Notes: generated from the letters alone by a model not told the origin. A stretch of DNA of 64,000 nucleotides from Streptomyces sp. CB02056 (GCF_001905545.1 NZ_LIPD01000003.1:1-64000), one strand, 5' to 3'; positions 8,679 to 18,069 are shown, counted from the first letter of the stretch. Numbers and translations: made by a program.

Positions 8679-8828
8679 GCCTATGCCTTCCCCAAAAAAC
8701 AAGATTCTCGGCCGTCGGTGCGGGCGGCGAGCCTACTCCGGCAGCCGGTGGGCACGGGGTGGGTGCGCCGCACACGCATGGGCAAACCTACGCCACGCGG
8801 ATGACCGGCGATTCCGTAGGCTGGCCGG

Positions 8829-9632
8829 ATGCTCGTGACTCCAGCCGACAATCCGTACGAAGAGCCCCGTTCGGGGCGGCTCACCGCATGGGGCAACGCC
8901 CAGCTGGCGGGCCTGGTGCCGCCGGACGACGCCGCCGCGGCCGTCCTGGGCGCCGACGAGCGCCACCGGGTCACCGGCCTGCCCGGCGACGGGCCCGGCG
9001 AGCAGCACGGGCTGACCTGGGCGCTGGGGCGCCTGCGGGTGCTCGGCGTGAAGGGCCTGCGCCTCGCGCTGCCCTCGGCCGGGCACCCGCTCGGACTGAC
9101 CGGCCCGAAGGCCTTCAACGAGCGGGCCATGCGGGCCGGCGAGGCCGTCCTGGCCGTCGGCGCACCGCTCGGGCTGGTGCCGGAGGTGGAGGAGTACGGG
9201 CCGGCCGGCGACCGCTCGGCCACCGTGCTGTGGCGCTGCCATGAGGTCAACGACACACCTCCGGCGGACGTCCCGTCGCTCCACGAGGCCGAGCGCGAGC
9301 TGGCGGAGGGGCTGCGGGAGGCGACCGTCCTGCTCACCCGCCTCGACGTGGCCGGTGCCGGGCCCGAGGCCCTGCGCGCCCTCGACGCCTACCGCCGGCG
9401 CGGCCACAGCGAGCCGCTGGCCCCCGGCTACCCGCCCCGGGCCGTCCGCGTCCTGGAGTCGGCCCGTCAGGTGTCCGCCCTGCTCGCCATCGCCTCGGGC
9501 GGGCACGGCGCCGCCGTCAGCGCCTCCGAGATGGCGGCCCGGCAGTCCGCCCTGGCCCCGCTGCGGCGCACCGCCCGGCGCGCCCAGGTGGCCGCCTACA
9601 ACGCCCTCGTCGACGAGCGGGACGACCGCTGA
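8829..9632 (+). CDS. Conserved actinomycete protein of unknown function
   Basis: 267 aa, soluble, rich in Ala/Leu/Arg/Glu, with no membrane segment and no catalytic motif I recognise. The N-terminal half (PLGLTGPKAFNERAMRAGEAVLAVGAPLGLVPEVEEYG) looks like a folded domain; the C-terminal half is helical. The composition and the length resemble Streptomyces-specific conserved hypotheticals. A -10-like TAGGCT (8817-8822) ends only six bases before the ATG and no ribosome site is present, so the mRNA is probably leaderless. It is convergent with the LuxR regulator gene, 22 bp away, with no room for a terminator. Confidence 0.75.
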   Translation: MLVTPADNPYEEPRSGRLTAWGNAQLAGLVPPDDAAAAVLGADERHRVTGLPGDGPGEQHGLTWALGRLRVLGVKGLRLALPSAGHPLGLTGPKAFNERAMRAGEAVLAVGAPLGLVPEVEEYGPAGDRSATVLWRCHEVNDTPPADVPSLHEAERELAEGLREATVLLTRLDVAGAGPEALRALDAYRRRGHSEPLAPGYPPRAVRVLESARQVSALLAIASGGHGAAVSASEMAARQSALAPLRRTARRAQVAAYNALVDERDDR

Positions 9633-9654
9633 GCGGAGGGGCACCCCCGGCGCG

Positions 9655-10311
9655 CTACGCCTCGCGGGTCTCGCCGTGGCGGACGGCCCAGAGTGCCGCC
9701 TGGGTGCGGTCGGCCAGGTCCAGCTTCATGAGGATGTTGGACACGTGGGTCTTCACGGTCTTCTCCGACAGGTGGAGGCTGCGGGCGATCTCCCGGTTGG
9801 AGCGGCCGTCGGCGATGTGGCCGAGCACCTCGCGCTCGCGCTCGGTGAGCGTGCCGCCGCGGCCCTGGGGGGCGCGCGGGCCGTCGTCGGAGAGCAGGGC
9901 GGCGGCCAGTTCGGGCTGGAGCAGGACGTGGCCGGCGTGCACCGAGCGGATCGCGCCGGCCAGCGCCTCCGGGTCCACGTCCTTGTAGACGTACCCGGCG
10001 GCGCCGGCCCGCAGCGCGGGGACCATCGTGCGGTGCTCGGTGAAGCTGGTGACGATCAGGATCCGGGCCCGGCTGCCCTCCCCCTTGAGGGTGCGCAGCG
10101 CCTCGATGCCGTCGACGCCGGGCATCTTGAGGTCCATCAGGACGACGTCGGGGTCGAGTTCACGGGCCCGTTCGACGCCCTCCGCCCCGTCGGCGGCCTC
10201 CCCGACCACCTCGATGTCGTCCTGGACCTCCAGGAAGGTGCGCAGCCCGCGCCGGACGACCTGGTGGTCGTCGACCAGCAGGACGCGGATCGACGGTGTG
10301 CTCTCAGGCAC
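9655..10311 (-). CDS. LuxR/NarL-family response regulator
   Basis: 218 aa. The receiver domain carries the acidic pair D14-D15, phospho-acceptor D60 (VVLMDLKMPG), the conserved T (IVTSF) and K (YVYKD). A C-terminal LuxR helix-turn-helix reads LTEREREVLGHIADGRSNREIARSLHLSEKTVKTH. The GTG start at 10311 overlaps the kinase stop by 8 bp and has GGAGG ahead of it inside the kinase gene, so the pair is translationally coupled. It should be phosphorylated by that kinase; the targets are unknown. Confidence 0.95.
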   Translation of the reverse strand: MPESTPSIRVLLVDDHQVVRRGLRTFLEVQDDIEVVGEAADGAEGVERARELDPDVVLMDLKMPGVDGIEALRTLKGEGSRARILIVTSFTEHRTMVPALRAGAAGYVYKDVDPEALAGAIRSVHAGHVLLQPELAAALLSDDGPRAPQGRGGTLTEREREVLGHIADGRSNREIARSLHLSEKTVKTHVSNILMKLDLADRTQAALWAVRHGETREA

Positions 10312-11503
10312 CGGGGACCTCCATCTCGACGAGCGTCCCCCGACCGGGGGCCGACTCCAGGGTGAGCGTGCCGCCGACGGCGGCCGCGCGGTCGCGCATC
10401 GAGGCCAGGCCGAGGTGGCGGCCGGCCCGTCGGACGGACTCCGGGTCGAAGCCGCGCCCGTCGTCGTGCACCCGCAGCACGGCGCCGCGCGCGGGCGTCC
10501 CGGCCAGGGTGACGGTGACCCGGCGGGCGCCGGAGTGGCGCAGCGCGTTGTGCAGCGCCTCCTGGGCGACCCTCAGCAGCGCGGCCTCCTGGGCGGGCGG
10601 CAGCGCCCGGACGCCGTCGGCGGCGAAGGCGACGTCGGCGGTGTGCGCCCGGTCGAGGACCTGCACCTGGGAGGCGAGGGTGGCGCTGAGCCCGTCCTCC
10701 TCCAGGGCGGCGGGGCGCAGTTCCACGACGACGGCGCGCAGTTCGTCGGCGGCCTCGGCGGCCAGCCGGGCGACCTCGGCGAGTTCGGCGCGGGCCCGGG
10801 CCGGGTCGCGGTCGACGAGCTTGGCGGCCGCCTTGGCCGTGAGGCGGAGCGAGAAGAGCTTCTGCGAGACGGCGTCGTGCAGGTCGTGGGCGATCCGGGC
10901 CCGCTCGCCGGCCAGCGTGAGCTCGCGGCTGCGCTCGTACAGCCGGGCGTTGGACAGGGCGAGGCCGGCGTGCGCGGCGAGGATCCGCAGCAGTTCCTCG
11001 TCGTGGTCGGTGAACTGGCCGCCGCCGCGCTTGTTGGCGAGGAAGATGACGCCCATCACCTGCGGCTCGTCCTCGGCCGCGTCGGTGTCCAGGATCGGCA
11101 TGCCGAGGAAGGCGTCCATGTCGGGGTGGGCCTCGGGCCACCCCTCGAAGGCGGGCGCCTTGCGGACGTCCACCAGCCGGGTGGGGCCGGTCTCGTGCAG
11201 CATCGCGGCGAGCACGCCGTGCTGCCGGGGCAGCGGGCCGATCGCCCGCCACTGCTCGTCGGTGACGCCGTCGACGACGAACTGGGCGAAGCCGCCGTGG
11301 TCGTCGGGCACGCCGAGGGCCGCGTACTCGGCGCCGAGCAGGCCGCGGGCGGAGGCGGTGATGCGGCGCAGTACCTCGCGGACCTCCAGGTGCCGGCTCA
11401 TGGCGAGCAGCGCCTGGCTGACGGCCTCGATCCCGGCCAGGCACGGTTCGCAGGCGGGCAGCGGGCCGTGGTGGGCCGCGTGGTCTCCGGAGGTGCTGGG
11501 CAT
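10304..11503 (-). CDS. GAF-domain sensor histidine kinase (HisKA_3 type)
   Basis: 399 aa, no membrane helices, so cytosolic. A GAF domain spans roughly residues 35-190 (GLLGAEYAALGVPDDHGG ... GVIFLANKRGGGQFTDHDEELL). It is followed by the dimerisation box ERARIAHDLHDAVSQKLF with phospho-accepting H206 and a HATPase domain with DDGRGFDP. An N-terminal ACEPCLAGIEA contains two cysteines that could bind a ligand or metal, which is speculative. The GAF pattern resembles redox or small-ligand sensors such as DevS-like kinases, but no haem ligand can be assigned. Forms an operon with the LuxR regulator. Confidence 0.93.
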   Translation of the reverse strand: MPSTSGDHAAHHGPLPACEPCLAGIEAVSQALLAMSRHLEVREVLRRITASARGLLGAEYAALGVPDDHGGFAQFVVDGVTDEQWRAIGPLPRQHGVLAAMLHETGPTRLVDVRKAPAFEGWPEAHPDMDAFLGMPILDTDAAEDEPQVMGVIFLANKRGGGQFTDHDEELLRILAAHAGLALSNARLYERSRELTLAGERARIAHDLHDAVSQKLFSLRLTAKAAAKLVDRDPARARAELAEVARLAAEAADELRAVVVELRPAALEEDGLSATLASQVQVLDRAHTADVAFAADGVRALPPAQEAALLRVAQEALHNALRHSGARRVTVTLAGTPARGAVLRVHDDGRGFDPESVRRAGRHLGLASMRDRAAAVGGTLTLESAPGRGTLVEMEVPGA

Positions 11504-11613
11504 ACGGCCAAACTACCGCCGCCGTGACGGCCGCCGCGTCCGTCCCCGGCCGCCCCGGGCCCGGGTCCGGGGACCTAGGACCCGCGCCCCGGGAGGGCCC
11601 GCCCGGAAACGCG

Positions 11614-11649
11614 GAGGGGCGGCCCTCCCGGGTGGGAGGACCGCCCCTC
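11614..11649 (-). terminator. Terminator of the FHA-ABC transporter gene
   Basis: A 16-position stem with one C/A mismatch (11614-11629 with 11634-11649) and a GGGT loop lies 30 bp past the transporter stop on the minus strand. Confidence 0.85.
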
Positions 11650-11679
11650 GGACTGCCGTCCGAGACGTCGGGGGAGGGG

Positions 11680-14295
11680 TCAGCCCTTCTGCATGACCTC
11701 GGGCTCGTGCCGGCGCTGGAGCCGGGTGACGAGGACGCCGATGACGACCGAGATGGCCACCAGCACGCCCGCGTCGATCGCCCACTGGGCGACGCTGTGC
11801 TTCCAGAGCGGGTCGTAGTTGGGGTTCTGGAAGTCCTTGTTCCAGGGGCCCATGAGCGTGGACAGGTCCAGCGTGGTGGACACGATGCCGGTGCCCCAGC
11901 GGGCCGGCATCAGCCAGGCGACCTGCTCCAGGCCCGGCTTGCTGAAGATCTGGAAGAGGCAGCCGGTGAAGACGACCTGGACGATGGCGAACATGACCAG
12001 CAGCGGCATGGTCTTCTCGGCGGTCTTCACCAGCGCGGAGATCATCAGGCCGAACATCATCGCGGCGAAGCTGAGCAGGATCATGCCGACGGTCATCTCG
12101 ACGATCGGCAGGTTCTTGACGAGCAGGCCGTGCTCGGGGAGCTTGCGCGGCAGGAAGCCGACGGCGGAGATGATCGCGCCCTGGATCACGCTGAAGAAGC
12201 CCAGCACGATGATCTTGGACATCATGTACGCCGAGCGGGAGAGCCCGGTGGCCCGTTCCCGTTCGTAGATCGCCCGTTCCTTGATCAGCTCGCGGACCGA
12301 GTTGGCCGCTCCGGAGAAGCAGGCGCCGATCGCCAGGATCAGCAGGATCGTCGCGGCCCCGTTGTTGAGGTGGAGCTGGGTGTTCGGGTTGGGCGCGAGC
12401 CCCGGTTCGTTGGGGATCAGCACGCTGACCGCGCCGATCACCGCGGGCAGCAGCACCGACAGCGCCAGGAAGCCGCGGTCCGAGGCGAGCACCGACATGT
12501 AGCGGCGCATCAGGGTCCACAGCTGCGAGCCCCAGCTCTGCGGCTTGGGCGGCTTGACGGCCTCCTGGGCGACCTGGACGTGCTGCACCTCGCCCGCCTC
12601 GACGGTCGGGGCGGAGTACTGCTGGTAGTGCACCGAACCGCGGTAGCGGCCGGCCCAGTCGTGGTCCGGGTAGTTCTCGAAGGCCTGGAAGACGTCCGCC
12701 CAGGTCTCGTACCCGAAGAAGTGCAGCGCCTCGTCCGGCGGGCCGAAGTAGGCCACCGAGCCGCCCGGCGCCATCACCAGAAGCCGGTCGCAGAGGGCGA
12801 GTTCGGCCACCGAGTGGGTGACGACCAGGATCGTGCGGCCGTCGTCGGCCAGGCCGCGCAGCATCTGCATGACCTCGCGGTCCATGCCCGGGTCGAGGCC
12901 CGAGGTGGGCTCGTCCAGGAAGATCAGCGAGGGCTTGGTGAGCAGCTCCAGGGCGACCGAGACGCGCTTCTGCTGGCCGCCGGAGAGCGCGGTGATCTTG
13001 TTGTCGGCGCGCTTGTCGAGGCGCAGCTCGTACAGCACCTCGTCGATCCGGGCCTCGCGCTCCTTCGCCTCGGTGTCCCCGGGGAAGCGCAGCCGGGCCG
13101 CGTACTTGAGGCCCTTCCGGACGGTGAGCTCGCGGTGCAGGATCTCGGACTGCGGCACCAGGCCGATGCGCGAGCGGAGTTCGGCGAACTGCTTGTAGAG
13201 GTTGCGGCCGTCGTACAGCACCTCGCCGCGGTCGGCCGGGCGGTAGCCGGTGAGGGCGCGCAGCAGGGTCGACTTGCCGGAGCCGGACGGGCCGATGACG
13301 GCCACCAGGGACTTCTCCGGGACGCCGAAGCTGACGTCGTCGAGCAGGACCTTCTTGCCGCCCTTGTGGTCGACCTCGACGGTCAGGTGGCGGGCGGAGA
13401 AGGAGACGGCGCCGGTGTCGACGAACTCCTGCAGCTGGTCGCCGACCAGGACGAAGCCGGAGTGGCCGACCGTCAGCCGGTCCTGCGGGCCCATCAGCTG
13501 ACGCTGCACCCGCTGGCCGTTGAGGAAGATGCCGTTGTGGCTGCCGAGGTCGACGATCTCGTAGCGGCCGTCCGGGAGCTGGCGCAGCTCGGCATGGTGG
13601 CGGGAGACCTGGAGGTCGGACACCACGATGTCGTTGTCGAGCGCGCGGCCGATCCGGACGGTGCGCATCGCCGAGGTCAGGTTGCGGATGATGGTCGGCT
13701 GCGGCCCGCCGTCGTGCGGCGGGGGCGGGAAGCCCTGCTGCGGGAGGCCGCCGTGCTGGGGCTGGGGCTGCTGCTGTGGGGCCGGCCGGTCCTGTGGCGG
13801 CGCGTAGTGCTGCTGCGGGACCGGCGGCTGGGCCTGCTGCTGGCCGGGCCAGGCCTGCTGCGGCTGCTGCTGGTACGGGTCGTGCTGCGGCCAGCCCTGC
13901 TGCGGGGCGGGCTGCTGGGGCGTGGGCACCGGGCCGCGGCTGGTGGCGGCCTCGTGCATCGGGGTGGCCTGCGGGGCCGCGGCGTGCGGGGCGGCGGCCT
14001 GCGCGGGCGCGGAGAAGCCGAGCCGGGGGCCGTTCTCCGGGTTGCCCAGGTTCACCACGGCGCCGGGGAACAGCTGGGCCTGGAGGGTGCGGGCACCGGC
14101 CACGTACGTTCCGTTGGTGCTGCCGTGGTCGTCCAGCTGCCAACCGCTGCCGTTGAAGCCGATGGTCCCGTGCTGCCAGGAGACCCTCGCGTCGTCGAAC
14201 GTGAAGTCCGACTGCGGGTTTCGCCCGATGGTGTAGGACCGCCCGGGCTCCAGAGTCCGCTGCTGTCCGTTGATCTCGATGACGAGTTGCGGCAC
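11680..14295 (-). CDS. Double-FHA-domain ABC transporter (ATPase fused to ABC-2 permease)
   Basis: 871 aa. Domain order: FHA domain 1 (about 1-95; IGRNPQSDFTFDD ... DDHGSTNGTYV), a Gln/Pro/His-rich linker (about 95-195), FHA domain 2 (about 195-285; IGRALDNDIVVSD, SRHHAEL, LGSHNGIFLNG), an ABC ATPase (Walker A GPSGSGKST, signature LSGGQQKRVSVALELL, Walker B LIFLDEPTSGLDP) and an ABC-2 permease with about six helices (600-860). The layout matches the mycobacterial Rv1747 type and ABCG-like half-transporters. FHA domains bind phosphothreonine, so activity is probably controlled by a Ser/Thr kinase (inference). The substrate is unknown. Both domains retain the S-x-x-H / N-G binding residues. Confidence 0.93.
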   Translation of the reverse strand: MPQLVIEINGQQRTLEPGRSYTIGRNPQSDFTFDDARVSWQHGTIGFNGSGWQLDDHGSTNGTYVAGARTLQAQLFPGAVVNLGNPENGPRLGFSAPAQAAAPHAAAPQATPMHEAATSRGPVPTPQQPAPQQGWPQHDPYQQQPQQAWPGQQQAQPPVPQQHYAPPQDRPAPQQQPQPQHGGLPQQGFPPPPHDGGPQPTIIRNLTSAMRTVRIGRALDNDIVVSDLQVSRHHAELRQLPDGRYEIVDLGSHNGIFLNGQRVQRQLMGPQDRLTVGHSGFVLVGDQLQEFVDTGAVSFSARHLTVEVDHKGGKKVLLDDVSFGVPEKSLVAVIGPSGSGKSTLLRALTGYRPADRGEVLYDGRNLYKQFAELRSRIGLVPQSEILHRELTVRKGLKYAARLRFPGDTEAKEREARIDEVLYELRLDKRADNKITALSGGQQKRVSVALELLTKPSLIFLDEPTSGLDPGMDREVMQMLRGLADDGRTILVVTHSVAELALCDRLLVMAPGGSVAYFGPPDEALHFFGYETWADVFQAFENYPDHDWAGRYRGSVHYQQYSAPTVEAGEVQHVQVAQEAVKPPKPQSWGSQLWTLMRRYMSVLASDRGFLALSVLLPAVIGAVSVLIPNEPGLAPNPNTQLHLNNGAATILLILAIGACFSGAANSVRELIKERAIYERERATGLSRSAYMMSKIIVLGFFSVIQGAIISAVGFLPRKLPEHGLLVKNLPIVEMTVGMILLSFAAMMFGLMISALVKTAEKTMPLLVMFAIVQVVFTGCLFQIFSKPGLEQVAWLMPARWGTGIVSTTLDLSTLMGPWNKDFQNPNYDPLWKHSVAQWAIDAGVLVAISVVIGVLVTRLQRRHEPEVMQKG

Positions 14296-14516
14296 TGCTC
14301 GCCTGCCCCGCTCTCTCGGTTCCCCCGAATTGTGGCCCCGGCCGGGGCCGCGATGTTCCTGTGACTGCCGGGGGAATCATTCCAGCCCGCCGACCGCCGG
14401 TGAAAGTCGGCCCGGGCGACTGTGACCAGGCTGCTACCGAGCCCGGACCTGCGGCGTCCCGCGAGGTGGGACGGGTGCTCCCGGGCCCTCGGGCGCCCGG
14501 TAGCGTGGGAGGCACC

Positions 14517-15773
14517 ATGAACGCATCGCCCCTGGCCGCTGAGCCCCTCCCCGCCGCCCAGCACCGGACCGCGGACGAGCGCACCCTGCTCGTCAAGGTG
14601 TTCGGCAAGGACCGTCCCGGCATCACCGCCGGCCTCTTCACGACGCTGGCCGGTTTCGGCGTCGACGTCATCGACATCGAGCAGGTCGTCACCCGTGGGC
14701 GCATCACGCTGTGCGCCCTGGTCACCCCGCCCACCGCACCCGGCGCCGAGGGCGGGCTGCGGGCCACCGTCCACCGCTGGGCCGACGAGCAGAAGCTCCA
14801 GGCCGAGATCCTCTCCGGCATCGGTGACAACCGGCCGCGCCGTGAGGGCCGTTCGCACGTCACGGTGCTCGGCAACCCGCTGACCGCCGCCGCCGTCTCC
14901 GCGCTCACCTCCCGGATCACCGCCTCGGACGGCAACATCGACCGTGTCTTCCGGCTCGCCAAGTACCCGGTGACGGCGGTCGAGCTGGCCGTCTCCGGTG
15001 TGGCCACCGACGAGCTGCGGGCCGCGCTGGCCCAGGAGGCGGCCACCCAGCGGGTGGACGTCGCGGTGGTCGCCGCCGGTCTGGAGCGCCGGGCCAAGCG
15101 CCTGGTGGTCATGGACGTCGACTCCACGCTGATCCAGGACGAGGTGATCGAGCTGTTCGCCGCCCACGCGGGCTGCGAGGAGGAGGTCGCCGCGGTGACG
15201 GCGGCGGCGATGCGCGGGGAGCTGGACTTCGCCGAGTCGCTGCGGGCCCGGGTGGCGCTGCTGGCCGGGCTGGACGCCTCGGTGACCGAGAAGGTGCGCG
15301 CCGAGGTCCGCTTCACGCCGGGCGCGCGCACCCTGATCCGTACGCTCCAGCGCCTCGGCTACCAGGTCGCGGTGGTGTCCGGCGGCTTCACCCAGGTCAC
15401 CGACCACCTGGTGGAGCAGCTGGGGCTGGACTTCGCGGCCGCGAACACCCTGGAGGTGGTGGACGGCCGGTTCACCGGCCGGGTGGTCGGCGAGATCGTG
15501 GACCGGGCGGGCAAGGCCCGCTGGCTGGCCCGCTTCGCCGAGCAGGCGAAGGTGCCGCTGGAGCAGACGGTGGCGATCGGCGACGGCGCCAACGACCTGG
15601 ACATGCTGAACGCGGCCGGCCTCGGGGTGGCGTTCAACGCCAAGCCGGTGGTGCGGGAGGCCGCCGACACCGCGGTGAACGTGCCGTTCCTGGACACCGT
15701 GCTGTACCTGCTGGGCATCACCCGCGAGGAGGTCGAGGCCGCCGACGCGCTGCACGGCACCCCGACCGAGTAG
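14517..15773 (+). CDS. serB: Phosphoserine phosphatase with N-terminal ACT domains
   Basis: 418 aa. ACT-like regulatory segments occupy residues 20-180 (LLVKVFGKDRPGITAGLFTTLAGFGVD). A HAD phosphatase follows: motif I VMDVDSTLIQDE (D200, D202), the cap, motif II VVSGGFTQV, and motif III GDGANDLDML. It hydrolyses O-phosphoserine to serine, the last step of serine synthesis; the ACT region probably senses serine. ATG 14517 has GGGAGG four bases upstream. A -10-like TAGCGT (14501-14506) implies a leader of only a few bases. A perfect hairpin follows. Confidence 0.95.
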   Translation: MNASPLAAEPLPAAQHRTADERTLLVKVFGKDRPGITAGLFTTLAGFGVDVIDIEQVVTRGRITLCALVTPPTAPGAEGGLRATVHRWADEQKLQAEILSGIGDNRPRREGRSHVTVLGNPLTAAAVSALTSRITASDGNIDRVFRLAKYPVTAVELAVSGVATDELRAALAQEAATQRVDVAVVAAGLERRAKRLVVMDVDSTLIQDEVIELFAAHAGCEEEVAAVTAAAMRGELDFAESLRARVALLAGLDASVTEKVRAEVRFTPGARTLIRTLQRLGYQVAVVSGGFTQVTDHLVEQLGLDFAAANTLEVVDGRFTGRVVGEIVDRAGKARWLARFAEQAKVPLEQTVAIGDGANDLDMLNAAGLGVAFNAKPVVREAADTAVNVPFLDTVLYLLGITREEVEAADALHGTPTE

Positions 15774-15833
15774 GGCCCGCCCGACGGCCGATGGAGTGAG
15801 GCGGCCGCCCGGAGAGGGCCTGTGGACGTACCA

Positions 15834-15866
15834 GAGGGGCGCGCGGATTCGATCCGCGCGCCCCTC
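15834..15866. terminator. Bidirectional terminator between serB and sixA
   Basis: A perfect 15-bp stem (15834-15848 with 15852-15866) has a 3-base loop. It lies between the stops of two convergent genes, so it can serve both. Confidence 0.88.
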
Positions 15867-15882
15867 GTGTACGGTCCCGCGG

Positions 15883-16410
15883 TCAGTCCTGCGGCGTGTG
15901 GTACGAGACCAGCTGGGCCACGCCCGGCTCGACGCCCTTCCAGGAGCCGCTGAAGCTGAGCACCGCGACCGCCGCCGTCGGGAAGCCCCCGAGGCGCAGC
16001 CGCTCCAGCGCGTCCGGATCGCCCGCGTCCCCGGCCAGCACCTGGGTCAGCCCCAGCACGCCCGGGTTGTGGCCGACCAGCACCACGTCCGCGTACTCCT
16101 CCGGGGTCTCCTGGAGGACGGCGATGATCTCCCCGGGGCTGGCCTCGTAGACCCGCTCCTCGTACACCGTCCGGAGCGGCCGCTGCGGCAGCTCGTGCAC
16201 TGCCAGCTTCCAGGTCTCACGGGCGCGCAGCGCGGTCGAGCAGAGCACGTAGTCGGGGCTGATGCCGGAGTCGACCAGCCAGCGGCCGGCGTCCGGGGCC
16301 TGGTGACGGCCCCGGTCGGCCAGCGGCCGGTCGTGGTCGTCCACGCCGTTCGGCCAGTCGGCCTTGGCATGGCGGAGAACGATGATCCTGCGGGGCGTGT
16401 CGGCGCTCAT
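15883..16410 (-). CDS. SixA-type phosphohistidine phosphatase (histidine phosphatase superfamily)
   Basis: 175 aa. It begins MSADTPRRIIVLRHAKADWP; RHAK is the catalytic RHG-type motif, followed by RPLADRGRHQA. The second catalytic histidine is in VVLVGHNPGVLGL. This is the SixA branch, which dephosphorylates phosphohistidine on proteins or small phosphoesters. ATG 16410 is preferred over a TTG three codons upstream; neither has a clear ribosome site. It ends near the strong terminator shared with serB. Confidence 0.9.
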   Translation of the reverse strand: MSADTPRRIIVLRHAKADWPNGVDDHDRPLADRGRHQAPDAGRWLVDSGISPDYVLCSTALRARETWKLAVHELPQRPLRTVYEERVYEASPGEIIAVLQETPEEYADVVLVGHNPGVLGLTQVLAGDAGDPDALERLRLGGFPTAAVAVLSFSGSWKGVEPGVAQLVSYHTPQD

Positions 16411-16533
16411 ACCCAGCAAGCTTGGCAGAAAAGCGGCCCGGCGGCGCGATGCCCCGGGATGCCGCCACTCCGAGGGACGACCCGTGTCACCATGCCCCGT
16501 TCACCGGGGCGTCAGCCGGCGTACGGCCGTCCG

Positions 16534-16656
16534 TCAGCCCATCGTGGCGGCGACGGTGGCGATGATCGACACCAGCACCGCGATGGCGGCGAAGGCGAGG
16601 GCGATGCGGCCGAGCTGCTTGCGGCCGTCGGTGGGGTTGGGATCGAGAACGGGCAT
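16534..16656 (-). CDS. SGM_5486-type small membrane protein (40 aa)
   Basis: A 40-residue peptide: MPVLDPNPTDGRKQLGRI, then one hydrophobic helix (IALAFAAIAVLVSIIATVAA). I recognise it as the short conserved Streptomyces peptide annotated as an SGM_5486 transporter-associated protein; that naming is from memory. The basic residues before the helix would keep the N-terminus in the cytosol. It lies between sixA and the MFS transporter genes, all on the minus strand, 123 bp from the MFS stop. Confidence 0.8.
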   Translation of the reverse strand: MPVLDPNPTDGRKQLGRIALAFAAIAVLVSIIATVAATMG

Positions 16657-16779
16657 GTCCGGAAGTCTCCCACTCCGAACACGCCCGCCGTCCGCCGACC
16701 CCGCCCCCTTGGCCGGGTCTTGACCCGCCCGTCGGGGCCCGGCCCTCCCCCGCGCGTCCTCACACCCCCGGCGGGGGCG

Positions 16780-18069
16780 TCACGCCGCGGCCCGCTCCGC
16801 CGGGTGCACCGCCTCGTCCTCGATGTGCCGGGCCCGCGCCGCGCGCAGGCCGAACAGCATCTGCGGCACCAGCAGCAGCGACAGGAAGCCCAGCGGCCAG
16901 TACCACTCGCCGGTGGCCCCGTAGAGCCAGCCGACCAGGATCGGGCCCGGGATGGACACCAGGTAGCCGATGCCCTGGGCGAAGGCGGAGAGCTGCGCGA
17001 CCCCGCCCGCGGACCGGGCCCGCAGTCCGATCATGGTCAGCACCAGCGGGAAGGCGCAGTTGGACAGGCCCAGCAGGACCGCCCAGAGCCAGGCGCCCCC
17101 GGCCGGGGCGATCGCCAGACCGGCGTACCCGGCGATGCCGCAGCAGGCCAGCAGCACCACGAACAGCCGCTGGTCGCCGCGGCGGGCGGCCAGGTTGGGC
17201 AGCACGAAGGAGACCGGCACGCCGATCACCATGGTGACCGCGAGCAGCACGCCGGTGGTGCCCTCGCCGATGCCGGCGTCCTGGAAGATCTGCGACATCC
17301 AGCCCATGACCACGTACGCGCCGGTGGCCTGGAGGCCGAAGTACCCGGCCAGCGCCCAGGCGGTCCGGCTGCGGGTGATCGGCAGCCGGACGGGGGCGGC
17401 GGCACCGCCGGCCCGCTCGCCGCGCTCCCGCTTGGCGATCAGCACGAACAGCCAGAGCACCAGGGCGAGCGCCCCCAGGACGGCCCAGACGCCCAGGCCG
17501 TAGCGCCAGTCGCCGCCGAGCGACTTGGTCAGCGGCACGGTGACGGCGGCGGCCAGCGCGGTGCCGGCGGACAGCGCCATCGAGTAGAGGCCGATCATCG
17601 GCCCGACCCGGTCCGGGAAGTACCGCTTGATCACCACCGGCAGCAGCACGTTGGAGACCGCCACCCCGGCCAGGGCGAGGGCGGTGAGCAGCAGGAACAC
17701 GGCGGTGCCGCCGGCGAACGAGCGGGCCAGCACGCCCGCCGTGATGGCGCCCATGCCCGCCGTGACGACCGCGATCGGACCGATCCGACGGGCCGCCGCG
17801 GGCGCGGCGAAGCCGAACAGCCCGAAGCAGAGCGACGGGACGGCGGTGAGCAGCCCGGCGAGCGTCGGGTTCATCCCGAGGTCGTCGCGGACCTGCTTGA
17901 GCAGCGGCCCGAGGCTGGTGACCACGGGGCGCAGGTTGAAGGCGGCGGCGGCGATCGCGACGGCGAACAGCACGCCGAGGTACTTGGCGGAGCCGGAGGC
18001 GGCGGGCCGCTCTTCGGTCGGCGGCCGGCTCTCGGTCCGGGAGGAAGCGGTGGTGTCTGCTGCGGGCAT
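16780..18069 (-). CDS. MFS transporter, CynX/NimT family
   Basis: 429 aa with about 12 helices. The opening helix AFNLRPVVTSLGPLLKQVRDDLG is the hallmark of the CynX/NimT (cyanate/nitroimidazole) branch, and GLFGFAAPAAARRIGP is the loop after helix 2. The substrate is unknown. I start it at ATG 18069 (MPAADTTASS); MM codons at 18078-18081 are in frame but lie in an inverted repeat that looks like an operator. The divergent FadR-type gene begins 126 bp away and is the obvious candidate repressor. Confidence 0.9.
   Translation of the reverse strand: MPAADTTASSRTESRPPTEERPAASGSAKYLGVLFAVAIAAAAFNLRPVVTSLGPLLKQVRDDLGMNPTLAGLLTAVPSLCFGLFGFAAPAAARRIGPIAVVTAGMGAITAGVLARSFAGGTAVFLLLTALALAGVAVSNVLLPVVIKRYFPDRVGPMIGLYSMALSAGTALAAAVTVPLTKSLGGDWRYGLGVWAVLGALALVLWLFVLIAKRERGERAGGAAAPVRLPITRSRTAWALAGYFGLQATGAYVVMGWMSQIFQDAGIGEGTTGVLLAVTMVIGVPVSFVLPNLAARRGDQRLFVVLLACCGIAGYAGLAIAPAGGAWLWAVLLGLSNCAFPLVLTMIGLRARSAGGVAQLSAFAQGIGYLVSIPGPILVGWLYGATGEWYWPLGFLSLLLVPQMLFGLRAARARHIEDEAVHPAERAAA

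Noticed and set aside
16512..16763. 83-residue frame upstream of the MFS gene on the minus strand
   Set aside because: It lacks conservation and overlaps the 40-aa SGM_5486-type gene, which has clear hydrophobic-helix structure.
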